Below are positions 41,246-49,655 of a stretch of 64,000 nt of DNA, piece by piece. Within the stretch, counting starts at the first letter, position 1; every line of letters starts with the position of its first letter. Under the pieces are notes generated by a model, which was given only the letters and a program-made list of their open reading frames with translations, was not told the origin of the DNA and ran no database searches. Source of the stretch: Burkholderiales bacterium (GTDB lineage Bacteria; Pseudomonadota; Gammaproteobacteria; Burkholderiales; Burkholderiaceae_C); assembly GCA_016223165.1 (NCBI GenBank), contig JACRPO010000008.1, positions 1 to 64,000 on the forward strand, in the 5' to 3' direction. The position numbers were made by a program, and so were the translations under genes.

Positions 41246-42566
41246 CGGATCGGTCCAGCGAATGGCCGCCGACCTCGTGCGCCAGCCAGGCGCGCGACTG
41301 CTCCTTCTTCAGCCACCCGGTCTTCACCGTCGTGTCGGCCAGCGTGCCGACCAGCCAGCCCGCCAGCGATGCCGTCGCGTAGGTGGTCATGCTGTTGGCG
41401 TGCATGCCGCCGTAGGAGGTGTCGTAGAGCTTGCCGCCGACGAGCACGATCCAGTGGTTCGAGAAGCCCAGGGGCGCGAGCGGCTGCCCTTGCGCCGGCA
41501 CGCCGGCACGCTTGCGCATGTCCACCTTCAGCTTGGGCAGGGTCTTGCTTGGCCCGTGGTCCTGCGTGAGCGATGTGCCGATCGGCTTGTTGAGTGGCGG
41601 TGACTTGGACGGCAGCCAGGTGCCCGCGTAGTAGAGATCGGTGCGCACGTTCCAGTTCGGCAACGGGGTGGCCGCGACATCCCAGTTCTGAACGAGGAAC
41701 ATCAGCGCGTCGGCGGGTGCCTCCGGGACGACCTCGGTGCACTGGATGCCGTTCAGCGCCAGGCACTCCATGAAGGTGTGTGCGATGGCGCGGCAGCTCC
41801 AGCCGCGCTGGTAGACGCGGCTGTCGGGCGAGACGAGCGTCTTCAGGTCCTGCACCGGGTCGTTGCTCTTCCAGTACGCGAAGCCCGTGACATGCGGCAC
41901 CTGCGCGCCTTTGCCATCGGAGAACTTCGACCACAGCGCGGCGAGCACGTCCTTCTCGCCGGCCTTGCCGGCGGCCCAGCGCGTGGCCCAGTCGACGACG
42001 CGCAGGTAGTGGGCCTTGTAGCCGAAGCTGCCCGGCCAGCCGATCGGCAGCGGCTTGGCGTCGACGAAGAACAGGCGCACCGGCGAGCCGCCGGCGCAGT
42101 CGACCGTGGTACCGCCGGCGGTGACCTGCCAGCGCAGCGGCACGCCCCCGCCGAGGTTCGTGACCTTGTCCGGGCGCTTGGTGAAGGTGCAGCTCACATC
42201 GGCCTTGCCGCGCGCGCCGCTGATGCTGAAGTCGCCTTCGATGACGATGCTGCCGTCGCGCGTGCTGCCCTTGAGCTTGGCGCTGCCGTCCAGGCCCTGC
42301 TGCGCCCACTGCGCCTGCACGACGAGATCCTTGGTCTCCCCCTTGCCGCCCTCGCGGACGTAGACCGCCGGGTAGATGTTCTTGCTTTTCCAATGCGGCG
42401 TGCCTGCGGGCGGCAGTTCGTTCTCGCCGCCGCCCTTGACCACCTCGAACAGCTTGATGCCGCTGTCGAAGGTGATCGAGAGCAAGGCTACCGCCAGCGC
42501 CTTGGGCTGCTTGGGCGGCTTGGGCGTGATCACGCCGGGCTTGACCGATTCGCCGACCTGCGTCAT
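41229..42566 (-). CDS. Transglutaminase-like Cys protein, candidate T6SS effector
   Basis: The protein has 445 residues without a signal peptide. Residues 250-385 resemble a transglutaminase/papain-type core: GWSCRAIAHTFMECLALNGI with Cys258, FSNHWIVLVGG with His371, and LYDTSYGG with Asp382, giving a possible Cys-His-Asp triad. The N-terminal 170 residues are beta-rich and unrecognised. The gene follows the DUF4150 PAAR-like gene by 40 nt and overlaps a lipoprotein gene. Position and triad suggest a spike-loaded amidase, deamidase or protease. Assignment to a named family is not possible by eye. Confidence 0.6.
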   Translation of the reverse strand: MTQVGESVKPGVITPKPPKQPKALAVALLSITFDSGIKLFEVVKGGGENELPPAGTPHWKSKNIYPAVYVREGGKGETKDLVVQAQWAQQGLDGSAKLKGSTRDGSIVIEGDFSISGARGKADVSCTFTKRPDKVTNLGGGVPLRWQVTAGGTTVDCAGGSPVRLFFVDAKPLPIGWPGSFGYKAHYLRVVDWATRWAAGKAGEKDVLAALWSKFSDGKGAQVPHVTGFAYWKSNDPVQDLKTLVSPDSRVYQRGWSCRAIAHTFMECLALNGIQCTEVVPEAPADALMFLVQNWDVAATPLPNWNVRTDLYYAGTWLPSKSPPLNKPIGTSLTQDHGPSKTLPKLKVDMRKRAGVPAQGQPLAPLGFSNHWIVLVGGKLYDTSYGGMHANSMTTYATASLAGWLVGTLADTTVKTGWLKKEQSRAWLAHEVGGHSLDRSDGASN

Positions 42567-42606
42567 CGCTGCCTCGTCCTCGTTGCAGTGAGCTGGCGGT
42601 GGCTGC

Positions 42607-42987
42607 TCAGCCGCAGATGTTCTTCTTGTTGTGCCACAGCGGATCACCCATGCGGCAGACGTTCTTGCCTTCGAGCATGACGTTGAACGAGTACATCATG
42701 AACTCGCACTCCTGCTTGAAGACGCCGCTGATGATGCCGCCGATGCTGCCGGGCTCGTCGCCGGCGCTCATCATGTACTTCGCGCCCTTGACCATCACCA
42801 TCTGACCGTCGGCCTGCACCTTGGTCGTTCCTTGCGAGGTGTCGGAGGCCTTGCCGATGTTCGGGTAGGGGATCGGGATCGGCCCGGCCGGCGGCGCGGG
42901 TGTCTTGCACACGTCCGGGAAGACCATGCTCATGCCGCCGCTGCCCTTGTGCGCAAAGCCGGTGATGTTGTGGACGGTGCAGGGCAT
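42607..42987 (-). CDS. PAAR-like protein, DUF4150 family
   Basis: The protein has 126 residues starting MPCTVHNITGFAHKGSGGMSM and containing FPDVCKTPAPPAGPIPIPYPN, the DUF4150 hallmark. The C-terminal half has VMVKGAKYMMSAGDEPGS and NVCRMGDPLWHNKKN. DUF4150 proteins form the sharp tip on VgrG and carry cargo, usually with a DUF2169 partner, which is encoded two genes upstream. It is the likely tip for the adjacent transglutaminase-like protein. Confidence 0.9.
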   Translation of the reverse strand: MPCTVHNITGFAHKGSGGMSMVFPDVCKTPAPPAGPIPIPYPNIGKASDTSQGTTKVQADGQMVMVKGAKYMMSAGDEPGSIGGIISGVFKQECEFMMYSFNVMLEGKNVCRMGDPLWHNKKNICG

Positions 42988-43015
42988 CGACAGGTGCTCC
43001 GTTCGTGGCAGGGGG

Positions 43016-44104
43016 TCAGTGCGCGCGCGCCAGCAGCGCGGCGGCCCGCTCGCCGCGGTCCGACGAGGCGTAGACAAGGCAGGGTCCGGCGCGGTAGCCG
43101 TGGCGGATGCCATGCGCGGCCAGCGCGGCGAGGGCCGGGCCGAAGGCCGCGCCGATGTCGCCGAAACACTCGGCCGGGTGCTCCATCGCCTGCTCGGCGA
43201 CGAACGCCTTGCCGTGGCGCAGCCGTGCGACGCCGAACTCGCGCGCCCAGTAGCGCTCGCCGTTGAAGCTGCAGAACACGGTGGCAATCGGGGCCGGCGG
43301 CGGCGAGCGAGACAGCAGCGCCGCGAGCGTGCCGGCCAAGCCCTCGCCGAGGTACTTCTCGTCGCTGTACAGGTGTCCGGGCTCGAAGCCGTGCGCGTAC
43401 CCGAGCAGCTTGGCCAGCGGCTTCAGGCCGCGCGCCGAGGCGGTTTCCGCGCGCGCGAGCAAGAGGAAGGCCGCGCCTTCGGCCGGCGTGAAGCCGTCGC
43501 TCGTCGTTTCGTTGCGGATGCGGCCTTCGATGTCGAGGCGCTGGACCAGGGCCTCGTCGAGCAGGCTGTCGACGCCACCGACGAGGATGAACTCGCTGTC
43601 GCCACGCAGCAGGCGCGCCGCAGCTTCGTTCAAGGCCATGAGGCCGGCGGCACGCCCGCGAGGGGCCGCGACACTGCGGCGAGCGTCGATGAGCCCATCG
43701 GCCTGCCGTGCCAGCCGCGCGATGAATGTTGCCGGGTCGATGGGCACCGCGCCCGGGTGCTCCGGCAGACCGAGCAGCAAGGGCAGCGGCGCCGTCGCGG
43801 TAGATTGCCGTGCGGCAACGCGCAGGGGAGCCAGCGCCTCATCGAGCGCGGCATGCGCCAGCTGCAGCATGCGTACCTCGCGTTCACTGGTCTGCTCGGC
43901 GCTCAGCGCCGCATCCGGTTCGGGCAGGCCTTCGTCGGGCACGCGGCCGACGATGAAGGGCTCGAGCTGACCGTCCAGCCACTCCGATTCGCCGAGCCGC
44001 GCCATGCGGGCGCGTGCCGCGGCCGCCGTCTCGGCGAGGCTCAGTCCCACCGGCGAGACGAGGCCTGCGCCGGCGATCACGAGTTCCGTGGGTGAGGTGC
44101 CCAT
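43016..44104 (-). CDS. Ketosynthase-like (thiolase-fold) protein of the T6SS cargo cluster
   Basis: The protein has 362 residues with the beta-ketoacyl synthase fold pattern: TELVIAGAGLVSPVG at the start, AAARLLRGDSEFILVGGVDSLLDE in the middle, and GFTPAEGAAFLLLARAE. Where active enzymes have the nucleophile Cys, alignment on the GD-x7-GG segment puts Arg151, so condensing activity is unlikely. Such proteins are known in clusters with DUF4150 and DUF2169, but their role is unclear. It is 28 nt upstream of the PAAR-like gene and 14 nt after DUF2169. Confidence 0.75.
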   Translation of the reverse strand: MGTSPTELVIAGAGLVSPVGLSLAETAAAARARMARLGESEWLDGQLEPFIVGRVPDEGLPEPDAALSAEQTSEREVRMLQLAHAALDEALAPLRVAARQSTATAPLPLLLGLPEHPGAVPIDPATFIARLARQADGLIDARRSVAAPRGRAAGLMALNEAAARLLRGDSEFILVGGVDSLLDEALVQRLDIEGRIRNETTSDGFTPAEGAAFLLLARAETASARGLKPLAKLLGYAHGFEPGHLYSDEKYLGEGLAGTLAALLSRSPPPAPIATVFCSFNGERYWAREFGVARLRHGKAFVAEQAMEHPAECFGDIGAAFGPALAALAAHGIRHGYRAGPCLVYASSDRGERAAALLARAH

Positions 44105-44118
44105 CGCTGCTCCGGCTC

Positions 44119-45168
44119 TCAGGCAGGCTGCAACGAAGCCGCGGGTGCGCTTTGCGCGCGCTGCTCGTAGCGCGCGCTGTGGACGGCGGCTTGCGTCAGG
44201 CGCAGCAGCTTCTTGTCCACCGGCAGCGCCGCGCGCCAGAGCATCTGCACGCGGCCGGCGTCGGGCTCGAAGAGCACGGTCTCGAGCTGAGCCGCTCGGG
44301 TGACTGAGCGGCCGTCGAAGTCGAATTCGATCTGCACATCGGCGCGCGGCAGCGCGAAGGCGAGCGGCGCACCGACGCTGAACCCGGACAGTTGCACTGG
44401 CTCGCCGCCCTGCAGGAAGCCCGGTACCACGAGCTCGGGCGGCGCGACCTGGAAGTAACGCGCGTCGAAGTCGAACGGCAAGTACGGAGCTCGCTCGCGC
44501 GTCCAGGCCTCGTCATAGGTGCCGACGTAGCGGCGGCGCGGCATCCAGGTCGGCGCGACCGGTGCGAAGCAGGCCGGCGTGGGCCGCTGCTCCGGCGACT
44601 CGAGCGGCGCGGCCGGGTCCTCGAGGTTGGGCAGCGGCTGGCCCTGCACAGGCTGGGCATCGGCGGGGACGAAGCCGCGGCCAACCGGATTGCGCGGCTC
44701 GTAGTCGACGAGGCCATCCGCTCCCGCTTCGGGTGCCGTGCCGCCGAAGGCCAGTTCCCAGCGCAAAGGCATGCGCGACCAGGGCTCGGGATCACTCCCG
44801 ACCCAGCGCCCGCCTTGCTTGCGCCATTGGCGCTCGCCGAACACGCGCACGCGCCGGCGCAACGCGCCGACGGCCAGCTCCACGTCCGCGACGCGGGTGT
44901 CCTCGGCCGGTGCGATGGCGCGGCCGGTGAGCAGCACGTCGGTGGCCGTCTTCAGCAGGCCGAGTTCGCCCGCCGCACGCAGGCTCGACGAGGTCGGGTC
45001 GGCCCAGAACACGTCGGCAGGCAGGAGCGGCAACTGCACCGGCGCCGGCGCGTCGCCGCCGAGCACGAACGTGGCCTTGACGGCGGCATAGGCCGTCTCC
45101 ACGCCCGTGGCATCCGGGAACACCGACAGCGCGGCGCTGAAGGGCGTGAGGTTGACGATCTGCAGCAT
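44119..45168 (-). CDS. DUF2169 T6SS cargo adaptor
   Basis: The protein has 349 residues with the family start NLTPFSAALSVFPDATG and the motifs AVKATFVLGGDAP, PVGRGFVP and RRRYVGTYDEAWTRERAPYLPFDFDARYFQ. DUF2169 proteins (co-TecT and relatives) help load effectors onto PAAR-like tips and are not themselves secreted. The ATG at 45168 gives the conserved N terminus MLQIVNLTPF; an earlier in-frame start overlaps vgrG. It sits between vgrG and the DUF4150 module, 34 nt after vgrG. Confidence 0.88.
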   Translation of the reverse strand: MLQIVNLTPFSAALSVFPDATGVETAYAAVKATFVLGGDAPAPVQLPLLPADVFWADPTSSSLRAAGELGLLKTATDVLLTGRAIAPAEDTRVADVELAVGALRRRVRVFGERQWRKQGGRWVGSDPEPWSRMPLRWELAFGGTAPEAGADGLVDYEPRNPVGRGFVPADAQPVQGQPLPNLEDPAAPLESPEQRPTPACFAPVAPTWMPRRRYVGTYDEAWTRERAPYLPFDFDARYFQVAPPELVVPGFLQGGEPVQLSGFSVGAPLAFALPRADVQIEFDFDGRSVTRAAQLETVLFEPDAGRVQMLWRAALPVDKKLLRLTQAAVHSARYEQRAQSAPAASLQPA

Positions 45169-45202
45169 CGTGGCGTCCCTGGGGTCCTGGCGCGACCGAG
45201 GT

Positions 45203-47398
45203 TCAGTTCTGCGCGATCTTGCTGCCCTTGATGACGACATCGCCCGAGGCCTTGACGCCGATCTTGCCGCTGCCGGTGACCGTGATGTCCTTGCCCTTGA
45301 TCTGGATCGTGCCGTCCTTCTTCATCGTGATGCTGGCGTCGCCGGTCTTGATCATGATCTCCTCGTCGGCCTCGAGCACGAACTTCTTGCCGATATGGAG
45401 CGTGTCGTCCTTCGCGATCTTCGTGCCGCGACTGTCGGCGACGAGGGTGTCGCCGCCCCCAATGTTGATCATCCTTTCGCCGCCGATGCTCTCGTTCACC
45501 TGCGCACCCACGTTCACGGTCCGATCGGCACCGACCGTGAGGGTCTGGTTGGCGCCGACGCTGACCGTCTGCGAAGCACCGATCGCCACCGCTTGCGCGG
45601 CACCGATGACCACCTCCTGCGCCGCACCGATGGCGATCGTCTCGTTGATGCCCACCGTGTGCGTGCGCTGCAGGGCCACGGCCGCCGTTTCGCTCTTGCC
45701 GACCGTGATGACACGGTCGCCGATGATCGAGATGCCCTCGTTGCGACCCACCATCTCGGTGCGATCGCGGCCGATGCTCGTGACCTCGTCGCGCTCGATC
45801 GTCTTGCGGCGATCGTTGCCCACCGAGTGCGTCTCGTCGTTCTCGACCTCGATATCCATGTTCTTCTCGGCATGGATCCACAGCTGCTCCGAGCCCTTCT
45901 TGTCCTCGAAGCGGATGGCGTTCGCATTGCCGTAGGCGCCGCCTTTGCTGCTGCGCGTGAGCACGCCGCTTTGCGTGGCGTTGGCCGGCAGGTCCCAGGG
46001 CGGCATCTGCTCGGCGTTGTAGACGCGGCCGGTGATGATGGGCTGGTCGGGGTCGCCTTCGAGGAAGTCGACGATGACTTCCTGGCCGATGCGCGGGATC
46101 TGCACGAAGCCGAAGCTCTTGCCCGCCCAGGGTGTGGACACGCGCACCCAGCAGCTGCTCTTCTCGTTCTTCTTGCCCAGGCGATCCCAGTGGAACTGCA
46201 CCTTCACGCGGCCGTACTTGTCGGTGAAGATCTCCTCGCCGGAAGGCCCCACCACCACAGCCGTCTGCGGACCTTGCACGAAGGGCTTGGGCGTGCGGCG
46301 TTCCGGGCGGAAGGCCTGGCTCGAAGGCGCAGCAGTGAACTGGCACTGGAAGTCGGCGCTGCCGCCGCCCCCGCCCGTACTCCCCGCGCCGCCGGCCGCG
46401 CCACTCTCGTAGGGCGCCAGGTGCGCGCTGACATTGAGCTGCGCGCACAGGTACTGCGCATTCTGGTCGGCACGCGGGTGGCGTTCGAGCGTGAACAGGT
46501 GCCCCACCGCGAGCGCGCGCGCGTTGGTGCTGCCGGCCAGGCGCTCGAAGCGCGCCTGCTGCTCGTCCAGCCGCACGTCGGCGATATGCTGGCCGTCGGG
46601 CTTCTGCGTGTAGTCGCCCTCGAAGTCGAACTGCTCGAGATCGTCGAGCGAGTGCGAGCGCGCGTGCGCCTGCTCCACCAAGAGCGGCGTCGAGGGGCGC
46701 TCGAAGTCGTAGCTGGTGAACGCGCATTTCCCGGTGCGCACCTCGCGCACGCAACTCCAGCCGCTCACGTAGTCGACATCGGGCGGCGCGCTGCCGGTGA
46801 GCGCGTGGTACGGCAGCGTCTCCGCACCGGCGGCGGGGGCGAGCGAGCCGATGTCGTCCACCAGCATCAGCTTGTGCGTGCCTTCACCGTGCTCGAAGAA
46901 CCAGTAGATGCCCTCTTCCTCGAGCAGGCGGGCGACGAACTGGTAGTCGCTCTCGCGGTACTGCACGCAGTACACGCGCTTGCGGTAGCTGGCGAAGAGC
47001 TTGAACTCGAAGTTGGCGATGGCGCCATGGTCGCCGAAGACCTTCTCGACGATCTCGGGCACCGTCATGTCCTGGAAGATGCGGCAGTCGGAAGTGCGCG
47101 TCAGGAACCACAGCCAGGGCCGCAGCGTCGCGTGGTAGCGGTAGTGGCGCCCGCGGCCGCTGCGGCCCATGCCGAAACGCGCAACGATGCCGTTGAAGTG
47201 GCGCTTGCCGCCTTCACGCAGCAACACCTCCACGCGCGCCGGCTCGCCGAGCAACTTCTCGGCGGCGATGTCGTTGCGCGGAGAGACGAGCGTGACCTCG
47301 ACCGCGTCCAGCGCCGAGACCGCCTGCGTCGCCGTCATCGACTCGAAGCGCAGGTCATCGGCGGGCAGCGGGCAGATGAAGGTGATGGGCGATGGCAT
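45203..47398 (-). CDS. vgrG: T6SS spike protein VgrG (TssI)
   Basis: The protein has 731 residues. The gp27-like region has RESDYQFVARLLEEEGIYWFFEH, and the gp5-like OB fold has GRVKVQFHWDRLGKKNEKSSCWVRVSTPWAG and IPRIGQEVIVDFLEGDPDQPIITGRVYN. A C-terminal needle of short VG/IG beta-repeats (about 530-640) ends with KASGDVVIKGSKIAQN. No extra effector domain is attached, so cargo must be carried by PAAR or bound non-covalently. A 160-nt gap upstream separates it from the papain-like gene and could hold its promoter. Confidence 0.97.
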   Translation of the reverse strand: MPSPITFICPLPADDLRFESMTATQAVSALDAVEVTLVSPRNDIAAEKLLGEPARVEVLLREGGKRHFNGIVARFGMGRSGRGRHYRYHATLRPWLWFLTRTSDCRIFQDMTVPEIVEKVFGDHGAIANFEFKLFASYRKRVYCVQYRESDYQFVARLLEEEGIYWFFEHGEGTHKLMLVDDIGSLAPAAGAETLPYHALTGSAPPDVDYVSGWSCVREVRTGKCAFTSYDFERPSTPLLVEQAHARSHSLDDLEQFDFEGDYTQKPDGQHIADVRLDEQQARFERLAGSTNARALAVGHLFTLERHPRADQNAQYLCAQLNVSAHLAPYESGAAGGAGSTGGGGGSADFQCQFTAAPSSQAFRPERRTPKPFVQGPQTAVVVGPSGEEIFTDKYGRVKVQFHWDRLGKKNEKSSCWVRVSTPWAGKSFGFVQIPRIGQEVIVDFLEGDPDQPIITGRVYNAEQMPPWDLPANATQSGVLTRSSKGGAYGNANAIRFEDKKGSEQLWIHAEKNMDIEVENDETHSVGNDRRKTIERDEVTSIGRDRTEMVGRNEGISIIGDRVITVGKSETAAVALQRTHTVGINETIAIGAAQEVVIGAAQAVAIGASQTVSVGANQTLTVGADRTVNVGAQVNESIGGERMINIGGGDTLVADSRGTKIAKDDTLHIGKKFVLEADEEIMIKTGDASITMKKDGTIQIKGKDITVTGSGKIGVKASGDVVIKGSKIAQN

Positions 47399-47558
47399 GG
47401 CGGCTGGGTGCGAGGCGCGCAGCGTGCGCTGCGCGCGGTTGGAGTCATGCTCGGCCAGGGTAGACGGGGCGACCAGCGTCGAAAGTCATGCACCGCCTGC
47501 ACTGTCCTCCCGGTGAAGGGTCGCATGGCGAGCGGCCGCGCGGAAGGACACCGAAGGA

Positions 47559-48197
47559 TCATCCATCGTGATTCACCACCGCGCGCACCGGGTTCGGCTG
47601 CGGGTAGTACATCGGGTTCAGGCTCGCGAAGTTGTAGCCGGCCAGATTGCTGGCCATGCGTTGATTGAAGCTGGCCAGGCTCTCGTTGGTGGCGAAGCCG
47701 CGGATAGGGTCGATGGTCACCACCTCGCTCTCGCTGCCGCGCGTGATGAGGCCGACCGTGACGATGGCGTGCGGAAACCCGTTCCACGAACCGAAGAAGA
47801 CGTAGGGGCCGTAGCTGCGCAGACGGGATTCGACGTCTTCGGCCGTCCATGCGCCGAAGGCGGGGCGGTCGAAGCCGCGGAAGCCCGAGATCGAGCGCAG
47901 TCGGGCAAAACCGGCGCGGCTTTCCGGCAGGCCATGCCGGTACCACTCGTAAGGCTGCAGGTAGGTTTCGGCGTGGGCTTCGATGAGCAACGGGTCCCGC
48001 GTGGGGTCAAGCGCGCCGTACACCATGTCGCCGATGCCGTCGTCCGGCTGATTCCATGGCCGCGCAAATTCGGCGTTGAACTGCCACGGGTAGGTGTAGT
48101 CGCGGCCGTAGTACTCCAGCACCATCGCCATGCTGGCCCACCAGCACGACATCTGGCTCGTCTGCACACGGCCCGGGACGCGCAGTTCGATCGTCAT
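47559..48197 (-). CDS. Papain-like cysteine protease, candidate T6SS cargo
   Basis: The protein has 212 residues. QTSQMSCWWASMAMVLEYY (about 12-30) is the papain-like/C70 active-site pattern, with Gln12 and nucleophile Cys18. His143 (FPHAIVTVGL) and Asp163 (TIDPIRG) complete a triad. There is no signal peptide. It overlaps the TPR-methyltransferase gene by 4 nt (ATGA), so the two are translationally coupled, and it lies just upstream of vgrG. A secreted effector or a processing protease are both possible. Confidence 0.75.
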   Translation of the reverse strand: MTIELRVPGRVQTSQMSCWWASMAMVLEYYGRDYTYPWQFNAEFARPWNQPDDGIGDMVYGALDPTRDPLLIEAHAETYLQPYEWYRHGLPESRAGFARLRSISGFRGFDRPAFGAWTAEDVESRLRSYGPYVFFGSWNGFPHAIVTVGLITRGSESEVVTIDPIRGFATNESLASFNQRMASNLAGYNFASLNPMYYPQPNPVRAVVNHDG

Positions 48198-49633
48198 GTC
48201 GCTGTGCCCCCGGCGGCGGCCTTCAACGCCGTGACGAGCCATCCCGGCACGGGCTCGCCACCTTCCATGCGCAAGGTCTCGGCCTGCAGCGGGCGGGCTT
48301 CGAATCCGGCCGCGGCGAGCGCCGTGCGAAGGTAGCTCGCGCCGTGTGCGTAGCGGCCATTGGCCTGCAGCCGGTGCGCCGGGACGCGGCTCTTCTCGTT
48401 CGATTCGGGCAGGGCCTCGACCGTGAAGACGAGGGCGCCGCCCGGGCGCAGCGCAATGTGCGCCGCCGCCAGCGCCTCATCGAGAGCGCCGAAGTAGCAC
48501 AGCGTATCGGCCGACACCACGGCGTCGAAGGCGAGCGGCTGCGTGCGCAGGTAGTGCATCAACTCGGCCTGGTGCAGCACGTCGTAGAGGGCGCGCGTCT
48601 TGGCCCGGCGCAACATGCCCTCGGAGAGGTCGCAGCCGGCGAGCCGGTGCGCGAAGGGCTTGAGGCCCGGGCCACACAGGCCCGTGCCGCAGCCGGCATC
48701 GACGATGTCGAGCCGGCGCTGCGGCGCGCCCACGGTCGCACGCAAGGCCTCGACGACGAGCCCGGGCGCACGGTAGTTCAGCGCTTCGAGCTTGGCATCG
48801 AAGGAAGCGGCAAAGCCGTCGAAGACCTGCTGCACGTAGTCGTCGCTGGCCCGTGCGGGCACCGCGTCGCCGGCGCTGGCCTCGGCGTTGGAGTCGGCCA
48901 GGCAGGCCGCGAGCATGTGCTCGGCGACGGGGTTGCCCGGGTCCTCGGTCAGCCATTCGCGCAGCAGCCTGGCAGCCCGTTCGCGCTCGCCCAGGCGCGT
49001 CAGCGCGCGGATGATCTCCTGCCGGGACTGCGCTTCCTCGGGCCACAGCGCCACGGCCTTGCTGTGCGCCATCAGGCCCTCGGGGATGCGGCCCGTGTCG
49101 AGCAGCGTGATGGCCAGGTTGTACCAGGCGTCGGCGAAGTCCGGGTCGCGCCGCACGGCCTCGCGCAGCGCGAGCTCGCTGCGGTCGATCTGGTGCAGCT
49201 TGCGGTGCAGCACGCCCAGGTTGCTGAGGGCGCGCACGGCTTCCTCCTGCGCCACCGCACCTCCCGTGCCGACCTGCACGGCACGTTCATAGGCCTCGGC
49301 GGCCTCCTCGCCGCGGCCGGCCAGCAGCAGGACGTTGCCGAGGTTGTTCCACGCACCCGGGAAATCGGGCATCGCGGCCAGCGCCTCGTGAATCAACGAG
49401 ATCGCCTCGTCGATGCGACCCTGCGTGTGGCGCAGTACGCCGAGGTAGTGCAGCGCGTCGGGCTGGCCCGGCCAGCGCGCGAGGATCGACTCGAGCGCCG
49501 GCTCGGCCTCGTCGATGCGCTCCTCGCGCAGCAGGCCGATGGCCTCGGCGAGCGCCTTCGACAACTCGGCCGAGGGCACCGTTGCCGCCGCCGAAGCCGC
49601 CGCGCTGGCCGTGGGGGTCTTGCGCACCTTCAT
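48194..49633 (-). CDS. TPR-repeat SAM-dependent methyltransferase
   Basis: The protein has 479 residues. TPR repeats span about 25-250 (GQPDALHYLGVLRHTQGRIDEAI, PGAWNNLGNVLLLAGRGEEAAEAYERA, ADAWYNLAITLLDTGRIPEGL). The C-terminal class I methyltransferase (about 270-479) has motif I VDAGCGTGLCGP and post-I CDLSEGMLRRA. The substrate is unknown. It is 22 nt after clpV and coupled to the papain-like gene, so it may modify a T6SS component or cargo; this is inference. Confidence 0.82.
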   Translation of the reverse strand: MKVRKTPTASAAASAAATVPSAELSKALAEAIGLLREERIDEAEPALESILARWPGQPDALHYLGVLRHTQGRIDEAISLIHEALAAMPDFPGAWNNLGNVLLLAGRGEEAAEAYERAVQVGTGGAVAQEEAVRALSNLGVLHRKLHQIDRSELALREAVRRDPDFADAWYNLAITLLDTGRIPEGLMAHSKAVALWPEEAQSRQEIIRALTRLGERERAARLLREWLTEDPGNPVAEHMLAACLADSNAEASAGDAVPARASDDYVQQVFDGFAASFDAKLEALNYRAPGLVVEALRATVGAPQRRLDIVDAGCGTGLCGPGLKPFAHRLAGCDLSEGMLRRAKTRALYDVLHQAELMHYLRTQPLAFDAVVSADTLCYFGALDEALAAAHIALRPGGALVFTVEALPESNEKSRVPAHRLQANGRYAHGASYLRTALAAAGFEARPLQAETLRMEGGEPVPGWLVTALKAAAGGTAT

Positions 49634-49655
49634 CAGTTCCGCCGTCGGCGCCGTT

